From assembly GCF_020073745.1 (NCBI RefSeq), contig NZ_JAIRAU010000011.1:62001-126000 (forward strand): a DNA stretch of 64,000 nucleotides. Direction: 5' to 3'. The notes beneath the pieces were generated by a model that was not told where the DNA came from, did not search any database, and saw nothing but the letters and a program-made list of their open reading frames with translations. This document shows, in pieces, positions 35,380 to 42,486 of this stretch. Position numbers and translations under genes: made by a program. The first letter of the stretch is position 1, and every line of letters begins with the position of its first letter. This DNA comes from Nannocystis pusilla (GTDB lineage: Bacteria > Myxococcota_A > Polyangia > Nannocystales > Nannocystaceae).

Positions 35380-35874
35380 CAGGCCCTCATCTTTCGACCG
35401 ACGAGGTAAACACGGTGTCTACCACCTGTCAAGACCCCGCGCGATCGTCGCTCGTGCCAGCAATCTCAAGCATACGAATGAGCGAATTTCTCGACAGGGG
35501 GCCCCGAGCCGCCGATTCGCGGGTCGGGTCGTCGTCATTTGTACTTCTCGGGAGTATGCACGCAGCCCTTCAATATAGGACGGCTCCGATAACCCGCCGA
35601 CGCCTCGAGCATGGAGGCCCGGGACCACGCCGAAGCCCCGGCTCGAGGTCGACAGCACCCGGTCATGTTGTGCACATCGTGCGCCTCCGGTTCCTGGCAT
35701 CACACGCAGATGCGAATCTGCCTGCACGCAATGCGCTCCGCGCTTTGCCCGGCGCTGCCTTGCTCGCGCGCGCCGAGGAGCTCGAGCGCCGCGACCAGGC
35801 TCTGAAGCGCGACGATCAGGGCGCGCTCGCGGCGCTCTTGAAGGGGCGAGCGCGAACGGCTACGACGCCAGGCC
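35380..35874. other. Intergenic region holding the lipase promoter
   Basis: 495 bp. The first 55 bp contain the promoter and operator of the leftward lipase gene. No credible gene or motif in the remainder. Confidence 0.45.
35404..35432 (-). promoter_or_regulatory. Lipase promoter with TetR-type operator
   Basis: Minus strand: TTGACA (35427-35432), exactly 17 bp, TTACCT (35404-35409). The operator GGTAGACACCGTGTTTACC (35405-35423) is a near-perfect palindrome filling the spacer, ideal for repression. The lipase ATG is 24 nt further on. Confidence 0.65.
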
Positions 35875-36273
35875 ATGACCACGCGGCGCGCCTCCTGTAC
35901 CTGCGGCCAGCTCGGTGTCACCTGCGAGGGCGACCCCGTGCGCGTCTCGATCTGTCACTGCCTCGCCTGCCAGCAGCGAACCGGGAGCGCCTTCGGCGTC
36001 CAGGCGCGCTTCGCTCGCGAGCAGGTGACGTTCTCCGGCGCCGCGACCGAGTTCGTGCGCACGGGAGACAGCGGCGGCCGTGCGACCTTCCGCTTCTGTC
36101 CGACCTGCGGCTCGACCGTGTTCTGGGAGCTCGACGGTTTACCCGGCTTCGTCGCGGTCGCCGTCGGCGCGTTCGCAGATCCGGGCTTCATGACGCCGAG
36201 CGTGTCGATCTACGAGGTTCGCCGCCACGCCTGGGCGATCGCGCCGGACCTCGACATCGAGCACCTGGACTGA
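35875..36273 (+). CDS. GFA (formaldehyde-activating/CENP-V-like) zinc protein
   Basis: 132 aa, cytoplasmic. Zinc ligands of the GFA fold are complete: CTCGQL at the N-terminus, CHCLACQ near 28-34, and CPTCGS near 80. Length fits the family (about 115-140 aa). Members bind zinc and thiols; few have a proven reaction, so glutathione-formaldehyde chemistry should not be assumed. Stands alone, followed by the MpaB-like gene. Confidence 0.9.
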   Translation: MTTRRASCTCGQLGVTCEGDPVRVSICHCLACQQRTGSAFGVQARFAREQVTFSGAATEFVRTGDSGGRATFRFCPTCGSTVFWELDGLPGFVAVAVGAFADPGFMTPSVSIYEVRRHAWAIAPDLDIEHLD

Positions 36274-36379
36274 CCGGCTCCGGAGCCGAGCCGCCGGCGC
36301 GGGTCGTGGGCGAAGACCCGTTCGTCACCCGCCTGCCGGGCGCGCTGGAGGTCGTGGCCCTCGTCCATGCCGGGCATGG

Positions 36380-36410
36380 TTGCAGCTCGGGGAGACGAAC
36401 GTCCTACAAT
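36380..36410 (+). promoter_or_regulatory. Candidate promoter of the MpaB-like gene
   Basis: TTGCAG (36380-36385), 19 bp, TACAAT (36405-36410). Good -10, long spacer. The ATG is 24 nt downstream with GGGGGAAG as ribosome site. Confidence 0.4.
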
Positions 36411-36434
36411 GCCCGCGCCGGGGGGAAGCGCCGC

Positions 36435-37349
36435 ATGGATCCGAGCCGTTCGCAGACGCAGTACATGGGGTGGAAGATCGACTACGCGAACCCGCCGGGG
36501 GAGCCGGGCTTCATCGGGCCGGACTCGGTCCACTGGCGCATCTACAAGAACCCGATCGCGCTCGGGGTGGGCGGTGTGGCGGCCGTGCTGCTCGAGTTCG
36601 CGGATGCGCGGATCCGCAGCGGGGTGTGGGATCATTCGACCTACAAGGCCGATCCGGTCGGCCGCTCGCGGCGCACGGCCATCGCCGCGATGGTGGGCGC
36701 CTACGGGCCGCAGAGCGCGGCGCGGCGGGTGATCGCCGGCGTCAACAAGATGCACGCCAGGGTCGTCGGCCAGACGCCGGGCGGTGAACCGTACCGCGCC
36801 CTCGACCCCGAGCTGCTCGACTGGGTCAGCGCCACCGCCGTGTACGGGTTCCTCACCGCGTACGACCGCTTCGTCGCGCCGGTGTCGGCGGAGGACCGGC
36901 GCCGCTACTTCGTCGAGAGCGGGCCGGTGGCGCGACTCTACGGGGTACAGACGGTGCTGACCTGTGAGGCCGACTTCACGGCGATGATGGAGCGGCTGGC
37001 GCCGCGCTTCGAGCCGCACCCGATCGTCGACGAGTTTCTCACCATCATCAAGACCGGCAAGGGCCAGGCCGGCGCGCTCGGCTTCTTCTACCGCGCGATC
37101 GCGCGGGCGGCCGTGTCGATCCTGCCGCCGATGGTGCGCGCGAGGCTGCAGCTCGGCCCGGAGTACGACCTGCGAGGAGTCGACCGCGCGCTGGTGCGGG
37201 CCGCCGCCGCGGTGGCCGAGCGCTTCCCGGCGAAGAACTCGCCCGCGACCCGGGCCCCGCTGCGCTTCGGCTTGCCGGCGAATTTCCTCTACCTGAGCCG
37301 CGAGCGGCAGGCCGAGCTGCTCACGGCCCGCCTCCGCCAGTGCCCATGA
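36435..37349 (+). CDS. MpaB-like oxygenase (DUF2236 / latex-clearing-protein fold)
   Basis: 304 aa. Family marks: an early aromatic/Pro segment (GPDSVHWRIYKNPIALG), RSRRTAIAAMVGAYG near 75, a His in INKMHARVVG-type context (VNKMHARVVG near 105), Tyr-Asp in YGFLTAYDRFV near 140, and RFGLPANFLYLSRERQ near the end. DUF2236 proteins are haem-binding oxygenases (rubber oxygenase Lcp, MpaB); the His positions are consistent with haem binding. Substrate unknown, probably an isoprenoid or fatty compound. Confidence 0.8.
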   Translation: MDPSRSQTQYMGWKIDYANPPGEPGFIGPDSVHWRIYKNPIALGVGGVAAVLLEFADARIRSGVWDHSTYKADPVGRSRRTAIAAMVGAYGPQSAARRVIAGVNKMHARVVGQTPGGEPYRALDPELLDWVSATAVYGFLTAYDRFVAPVSAEDRRRYFVESGPVARLYGVQTVLTCEADFTAMMERLAPRFEPHPIVDEFLTIIKTGKGQAGALGFFYRAIARAAVSILPPMVRARLQLGPEYDLRGVDRALVRAAAAVAERFPAKNSPATRAPLRFGLPANFLYLSRERQAELLTARLRQCP

Positions 37350-37572
37350 TCTTCAGGCCGCGGGACGCGAAGGGATGGGCGACGATCGCCGGCGGCCTGT
37401 CGCACGAGACATGGGACAGCATCTCGCTGTCAGTCTTGCGTGACGGCCGCGAACGGGGGCGGGTGATGTCGCGCGACCCGGCCGGAAAAAGTCGGGAACC
37501 TGGCGGGGGCGAGGTTGTCGAGGGCCCTGCGCGCGTCCCGATCGTTCGATCGCCGCGCCGGAGGATCTTGTC

Positions 37573-37923
37573 ATGGGTCGAGTGTCGATCGCGGTGTCGT
37601 GCGCCTTGCTGGCCCTCGGCGCGTCCCTGTCCACCAGCCATGCCGCGCAGGCGGTGTCCGAATGCGTGAAGGTCGAGCCCGAGGCGAGCGCGCGAGGCAT
37701 GGCGCTGCGGGTGCGCAATCAGTGTGAATTCACGGTCCGCTGCGAGCTCCGCTGGAGCGTGCGCTGCGAGGACGACACGGCGGAGACGCCGGAGAGGCCG
37801 ATGAGCCTGGAGGTCCGCCTCGCGCCCAGCCACGCGCGCGAGGTCCTGGCCTCCGGGGAGGCCTGCGGCGAGCGGTTGTGGGAGATCGCCGACGACGTGT
37901 GGGAATGCAAAGAGGTGCGGTGA
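37573..37923 (+). CDS. Small secreted Cys-rich protein
   Basis: 116 aa. Signal peptide of about 26 residues (ends HAAQA), then a compact domain with five Cys (SECVKV, NQCEFTVRCELRWSVRCEDD, GEACGERLW, WECKEV). A strong GGAGGA ribosome site precedes the ATG. No family recognised; likely a periplasmic beta domain held by disulfides. Convergent with the Hsp70-like gene (23 bp). Confidence 0.7.
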   Translation: MGRVSIAVSCALLALGASLSTSHAAQAVSECVKVEPEASARGMALRVRNQCEFTVRCELRWSVRCEDDTAETPERPMSLEVRLAPSHAREVLASGEACGERLWEIADDVWECKEVR

Positions 37924-37946
37924 GCTCGGCTCCCGCCGACGCAGCG

Positions 37947-39239
37947 TCACGCCGTCGCGCACAGCGCCAGGCCTGACGCGATCGACATCAACTCGTCGCC
38001 GCTGCGCAGCTTCGCGGCGCCGAAGCGCGCCTCGAACAGCGCGCGCACGGCCGGCACGAACGCGGTGCCGCCGGTCATGAACACGCAATCGACCTCGTCC
38101 GCGCTCACGCCGGAGCGGGCGAGCGTGTCGTCGAGGCACGCCGCGATCGCGGCCGTCACCGGGGCGATCCAGCCCTCGAAGGCGCGGCGGGACACCGAGG
38201 TGTGGAGCTCGATCTCGCCGTCGCTGAAGTCGAAGCTCGCCTGCGGTCGGCGCGACAGCTCGACCTTGGTGCGCTCGACCGCCTTGTGCAGGTGGAACGC
38301 CCCGTTCGTCTCGATGATGTGCATCAACGCGGCGATCCGCTCGGGGTGACGCGCGCCGCGGCGCAGGCGCTCGAGCTCGGCGCGCACGCGCGAGCCGGCG
38401 AGGAACGGCAGGTGATGCCAGCGCGCCAGCTTGTAATAATAGGAGCCCGGGATCGGCCGCTCGGTGCCCATCTCGACGTAGGTGCTGCCCTTGCCGAGCG
38501 CCGGACACACCAGGTTCTCGATCAGCGCCGCGTCGAGGTCGTCGCCGGCCGCCCCGACGCCGCCGGTGCCGACGATGTCGCGGGCGCGCGCGCTGCCGTG
38601 ACCCGTCGGGCCCATGCGCATCAAGCAGAAGTCGGTGGTGCCCGCGCCGAAGTCGGCGACCAGGGCCAGCTCGGGCCGCGTCAGCGTGCGCTCGTAGTGA
38701 TGCGCGGCCGCGACCGGCTCGAGCTCGAGGCGCGCGTCGTGGAAGCCGGCCACGCGGGCCGCCGCCAGCAGGCGCGCGGCCGCGAGGGCGTCGTCGTTCG
38801 CGGTGCGCCCGCCCGCGAAGCGGACCGGCCGGCCGATCGTGACGGCGCCGATCGGCCTGCCGAGGCTCTCCTCGGCGCGCTGGCGCAGCCGCAGCAGGTA
38901 CAGCGCGATCATGTCGTCGAGCCCGATCGTGTGCTGGGCGATCGTCGTGCGCCCCAGCGACTCGGTGGTCAGGTGGGTCTTGAACGACTGCATCAGGCGG
39001 CCCTCGCCCATGCACTCGAGGTAGGCCGCGATCGCCTCGCCGCCTGCGGTGTACTGAATCGGTTGCCCGCGCGGCTGCTCGTCGGGCTCGAAGAACAGCA
39101 GCGTGCGCCAGCTGGGTCCGAGCACCCCGAGCGTCGGCAGCTGGGCGAAGCGAACGCGACCGTCCGTGTCGGCGATCGCCAGCGCCGAACTCGACGTGCC
39201 GAAGTCGATCCCGACCCTGGGGCTGTTGGCGGGCGTCAT
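37947..39239 (-). CDS. Hsp70-family (YegD-like) ATPase
   Basis: 430 aa. Actin/Hsp70 ATPase motifs: phosphate-1 GIDFGTSSSALAIA at the N-terminus, phosphate-2 VADFGAGTTDF near 190, and adenosine motif FMTGGTAFVPAVR near 385. There is no substrate-binding domain or lid, and the length matches YegD-type stand-alone Hsp70 homologs. The role of that group is not defined. Start at MTPANSPRVGIDFG; a TACAAC box 9 nt upstream may give a leaderless transcript. Confidence 0.88.
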   Translation of the reverse strand: MTPANSPRVGIDFGTSSSALAIADTDGRVRFAQLPTLGVLGPSWRTLLFFEPDEQPRGQPIQYTAGGEAIAAYLECMGEGRLMQSFKTHLTTESLGRTTIAQHTIGLDDMIALYLLRLRQRAEESLGRPIGAVTIGRPVRFAGGRTANDDALAAARLLAAARVAGFHDARLELEPVAAAHHYERTLTRPELALVADFGAGTTDFCLMRMGPTGHGSARARDIVGTGGVGAAGDDLDAALIENLVCPALGKGSTYVEMGTERPIPGSYYYKLARWHHLPFLAGSRVRAELERLRRGARHPERIAALMHIIETNGAFHLHKAVERTKVELSRRPQASFDFSDGEIELHTSVSRRAFEGWIAPVTAAIAACLDDTLARSGVSADEVDCVFMTGGTAFVPAVRALFEARFGAAKLRSGDELMSIASGLALCATA

Positions 39240-39675
39240 GGGGGGCGCGTTGTACCGTGAACGTGGCTCCTTGGCGCGCGCGGCTTCGGCGCCGGTGGCC
39301 GTACCGGCCCCTGGGGCCCGGCAGAACGGCCCGCTGGGGCGCATGCGCGCAGATCTGTGAGGGACCCGTCCTGCTCGCGCTGACGGCGCTGATGGGTGCG
39401 CCGCTCCAGGTGGTGACGCGATCGTCGAGGCCACGCGCGTCCGTCCTCGCGTCCACGGGCCCACGGCGCGGCGCACCGCGCATCATCTGTTCGCAGGTCG
39501 AACGCGAGGTCGCGCCGACTCGAACCGTCGCCGAGGATCGAGCCGCACCGTCTCGGGCTCAGCTTCATCGGCACCGTGTCTTATTCGTCGATCGCCTCGA
39601 GCGTGTGGCACCTCGGGCCATGGCGGAGAACTGCCCGGAGAGGCGCTGAGGCGTGGTGCGCCCCGTCGCATTCGA
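39240..39675. other. Intergenic region
   Basis: 436 bp, no credible gene. The reading frame of the fragment that follows stays open through the right half but makes no sensible protein there. Confidence 0.4.
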
Positions 39676-40137
39676 CGCTTCGGCGGCGAGAGCTACGGCG
39701 GCCTCGATCTCGGCGACGGACCGCTCGCGCCGAATCTGTACCAATACGTCGCCGAGGTCGACGGCGACGGTGCGCCGCAGTGGAGCCGGCGCGTCAGCCC
39801 CGGCCAGACGGGGCTGCAGGCGGTCGCCTACGACGGCGCCGGCGCGCTCTTCGTGACCGGCGGGCTCTACGGCGGCGGCAACGACTTCGGCGGCGGTCCG
39901 CTCGTATCGCAGGGCCAGGGCGACATCTTCCTGGTCAAGCTCGACGGCGACGGCCAACACGTGTGGAGCCGCGGCTTCGGCGATCCGAAGCACCAGGCGC
40001 CCGCCGCCGTCGCGGCCGCGGCGACGGCGGTCGTGGCGATCAGCGGCGAGCCGAGCGGCGCCGTCGATTTCGGCGACGGACTGCACATGGTCGCGGGCAA
40101 CTTCCCGCAGGCGTTCGTCGCCGTGTTCGGCCCCTGA
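39676..40137 (+). pseudogene. 3' fragment of a propeller-type (SBBP-like) protein gene
   Basis: About 154 codons in one frame encode repeats of the kind GGLDLGDGPLAPNLYQYVAEVDG and NDFGGGPLVSQGQGDIFLVK, LDGDGQHVWSRGFGDP, VDFGDGLH. These are typical blades of secreted propeller proteins in these bacteria, each about 50 residues. No start codon, signal peptide or ribosome site precedes the first blade (a GTG at 39853 would keep only two), so this looks like the end of a gene whose front was lost. Confidence 0.55.
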
Positions 40138-40424
40138 CTCGCGGCGCGAGCACGGGCCGCGACGCGGCCGCGGTCGCCCGCGCGCATGGGTTCGGACGGG
40201 CGCGACGAGACGCGCCGGAGGTCGTGACTCCGAAGTCACGCGTCGGCGCTGGCGAGCGCTGCGGCCGCGCGAGAATGTCGAGACGAGCGCACGCGCGACG
40301 CGCGGGCCATCGGCGCGCGACAGCGAGACCCAGGGGCTCCGATATCGCGCTTCACGATCGCCGCGCTCCGGAGCGAACGAGCATTCACGGGACCTTTCGG
40401 CTCGAAACCGAACCTGTGGCCGCC
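40138..40424. other. Intergenic region before the T6SS genes
   Basis: No gene seen; GC-rich. The promoter of the DUF1795-PAAR unit lies at its right end. Confidence 0.4.
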
Positions 40425-40454
40425 TTGACACGGTTTTTCGGCGCACGCTACGTT
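40425..40454 (+). promoter_or_regulatory. Promoter of the DUF1795-PAAR unit
   Basis: TTGACA (40425-40430), 18 bp, TACGTT (40449-40454). Transcription would start near 40461, a few bases before the ATG of a 20-codon reading frame. Confidence 0.65.
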
Positions 40455-40463
40455 GCAGCGGCA

Positions 40464-40526
40464 ATGGATGGCCTCGCTCTCACCGAAGCACCCGAGCGAG
40501 GCGTCGCGCGCGGTGATCACTCATGA
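40464..40526 (+). CDS. Possible 20-aa leader peptide upstream of DUF1795 gene
   Basis: ATG at 40464, 9 nt after the -10 box, so the transcript would be leaderless. It encodes MDGLALTEAPERGVARGDHS and its TGA overlaps the ATG of the next gene (ATGA at 40523-40526). This geometry would couple translation of the DUF1795 gene, which has no ribosome site of its own, to the small frame. It could still be chance. Confidence 0.4.
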   Translation: MDGLALTEAPERGVARGDHS

Positions 40527-40984
40527 ACAGCAATGACAGCCTCGTCAACGCCGGTGAGGGCGTCAAACTCGCCATTCCGCCGACCTGGAAGCGCAACGCC
40601 ATGGTCGTGTTCTCGAACGGTCAGCAGGGCGAGGGGGGCGCGTCGGTGGTGGTCCGCCGCGAGACGCTCGAACCCCGGATCACCCTGCAGCACTACATGG
40701 ACGGGCTGCTCGTCGAGCTCGCGCGCAGCGTGCCCGAATTCGCGCTCATCGAGCGGCGCAGCCGCACGCTCGGCGGGCAGCCGGCCGGCGAGTTCGTCTA
40801 CACCTTCACCGCCAAGGGCGAGGCCTACGAGCAGCGCCAGATCGTCACTCTCGACATTCCGGGCAGCGTCCTCTCGATCGTGATGACCTCGACCCTGAAG
40901 AAGTCGTCCGACTTCTACGATCAATGGGAGAAGATCCTCGGCAGGGCGGTCCTCACGCCGCCCGCCGAGGTCCGCCGCCCCTGA
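40523..40984 (+). CDS. DUF1795 (DcrB-like) protein, T6SS-associated
   Basis: 153 aa, no signal peptide. PsbP/DcrB-like fold with the family pattern: VKLAIPPTWKRNAMVVF at the start, ITLQHYMDGLLVELARSVPE in the middle, GQPAGEFVYTFTAKGEAYEQ and YDQWEKILGRA at the end. In T6SS islands such proteins sit next to PAAR or Rhs genes and act as adaptors (Eag-like) that load effectors with a pre-PAAR transmembrane segment onto VgrG. That fits the next gene, which has such a segment. Confidence 0.8.
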   Translation: MNSNDSLVNAGEGVKLAIPPTWKRNAMVVFSNGQQGEGGASVVVRRETLEPRITLQHYMDGLLVELARSVPEFALIERRSRTLGGQPAGEFVYTFTAKGEAYEQRQIVTLDIPGSVLSIVMTSTLKKSSDFYDQWEKILGRAVLTPPAEVRRP

Positions 40985-40999
40985 CCCGAGGAGACGCGT

Positions 41000-41995
41000 A
41001 TGACCGCCGCACTCGCCGCGCGAGAGACCGACATCATCAAGCACTCCTCGAAGCTGCTCGGCTTCTTCGCCGGGGCCGTGGCGGCCGCGGTGCTCGCGGC
41101 CGTCTTCATCGGCACGGGCGGCGTCGGGTTCTTCGTGGCGGTCGGCGTCGGCGGCGCGCTCGGCTACGGGGGAGGCGCGCTGGCCGACATGTTCATGGAG
41201 AACCCGGGCATCGAGACCGGCATGCTCCTCCCGTCCGACGGCCTGTTCATCGAGATCAACGGCCTCGACGCGGCGGCCGTCCTCGACAAGGGCGAGTGTT
41301 ACGTCCCGGTCGTCTACAGCCACGGCACCAAGCCCATCGTCGAGGGCAGCCAGACGGTCCTCTTCAAGTGCTGCCCGGCGGCCCGCAAGGGCGACAAGCT
41401 GATCTGCGACGCGGTGATCTCGAGCGGCTCGCCCGACGTCTTGATCGGCGGCGCCCGGGTCCGCATCGCCGGGACCCGGCGCACGTGGGTCGACGAGGCC
41501 CTCGACATCGGCAGCGCCTACCTCACGGTCGCGTTCATGGGGTCGAACCTCGCCAGCATGGCCGCCGGCGCGGTGATGGTCGGCGTCGGTGATATCGCGC
41601 AGTACGTCGCAGGCAAACTCGGGGCGGATTCCATCGAGCAGTGGGGAGCATCGGCCGTCTCGGGCTTCCTCTTCGAGCCGCTCGTGGCACCGATCGACGA
41701 GTGGGGTGAGCGCGGCGCCACCCGCAGGGGGATGTTCCGCGACTACGTCCGCCGGAAACGAGCGGCCGGTCAGACACCGCTCTCGCGGAGAGCCTACGCC
41801 CGCAACAACTTCGTCCGGCAGGGCGTCGAGCGACGGATGGCGGCGCGCCCCCGCTGGCACAGTACGGCCAAGACGGGCGTCTCGCTGGCCGTCGACTTCG
41901 CGCGGGCCTATCGCGATTTTCAGCGCGACCAGCGTGTCCCCGAGGGACGCAGTCCCGCCCTGTGCGGCGATCAGTCCTGGCTCGAGCCGGCGTGA
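41000..41995 (+). CDS. PAAR-domain T6SS protein with pre-PAAR transmembrane region
   Basis: 331 aa, GAGGAG ribosome site. Two hydrophobic helices (residues 18-60, LLGFFAGAVAAAVLAAVFIG and GFFVAVGVGGALGYGGGALA) form the pre-PAAR region; the PAAR-like domain is at about 105-160 (VYSHGTKPIVEGSQTVLF, KGDKLICDAVISSGS, DVLIGGARV). The last 130 residues form a basic helical extension (RRAYARNNFVRQGVERRMAA) that may be an effector or a docking part. It sits on the T6SS spike tip. The GTGA overlap with the next gene suggests an effector/immunity or structural pair. Confidence 0.85.
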   Translation: MTAALAARETDIIKHSSKLLGFFAGAVAAAVLAAVFIGTGGVGFFVAVGVGGALGYGGGALADMFMENPGIETGMLLPSDGLFIEINGLDAAAVLDKGECYVPVVYSHGTKPIVEGSQTVLFKCCPAARKGDKLICDAVISSGSPDVLIGGARVRIAGTRRTWVDEALDIGSAYLTVAFMGSNLASMAAGAVMVGVGDIAQYVAGKLGADSIEQWGASAVSGFLFEPLVAPIDEWGERGATRRGMFRDYVRRKRAAGQTPLSRRAYARNNFVRQGVERRMAARPRWHSTAKTGVSLAVDFARAYRDFQRDQRVPEGRSPALCGDQSWLEPA

Positions 41996-42468
41996 ATGGT
42001 GGCACCGTGGCCGACGAGATCGACGACGACCTCGAGCTGTTCGCCATCCAGGCGAAGCGCGCCTGGGAGCTGCTGCAGCAGCGGGTCTGGGGCGCGCACT
42101 GGGACTATTCGCAGCCCTGCCTCGATTACTCGCGCGCCTCGCTCCTGCGCCTGTCGGACTGGCTGCTGCTGGCGGCGCGCGGCGAGGGGGTGAGCGACTT
42201 CCAGGCGCTGGTGATCCCCGCCTGGCAGTACCTCGGCGAGACGGTGCTCGAGCACGCGCGCGGGGACTGGGAGCGCCGTCCGGACGGATTGCCCGGCGTC
42301 GCGGTGGAGTGCACGAGCGGCGACGTGCGGCGCGTCGACATCACCGCGATGATCGCGGCCTGGGTCGCCGCGGTGCGCGGCGGCAAGGGGGCCGAGCGGC
42401 CGGTGCTGGTCGAGCAGTTCGACCGCGCCGTCGCGGGAGCGCTGCCGCCGATTCGCCTGCCCGACTGA
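41992..42468 (+). CDS. Small protein coupled to the PAAR gene, possible immunity protein
   Basis: 158 aa from the GTG that overlaps the PAAR stop (GTGA); a GTG at 42007 is an alternative. Helical and acidic at the N-terminus (VADEIDDDLELFAIQAKRAW), with Trp-rich segments (LLQQRVWGAHWDYSQ, YSRASLLRLSDWLLLAARG). No signal peptide or known family. Position directly behind a PAAR protein with a C-terminal extension is typical for an immunity protein, but this is inference. Confidence 0.65.
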   Translation: MNGGTVADEIDDDLELFAIQAKRAWELLQQRVWGAHWDYSQPCLDYSRASLLRLSDWLLLAARGEGVSDFQALVIPAWQYLGETVLEHARGDWERRPDGLPGVAVECTSGDVRRVDITAMIAAWVAAVRGGKGAERPVLVEQFDRAVAGALPPIRLPD

Positions 42469-42486
42469 GGGCCCGCGGCGCGCCGC

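Noticed and set aside
35611-35805. 64-codon frame with several Cys between the lipase and GFA genes
   Set aside because: No ribosome site, no conserved pattern, and a GC-rich background that yields such frames by chance.
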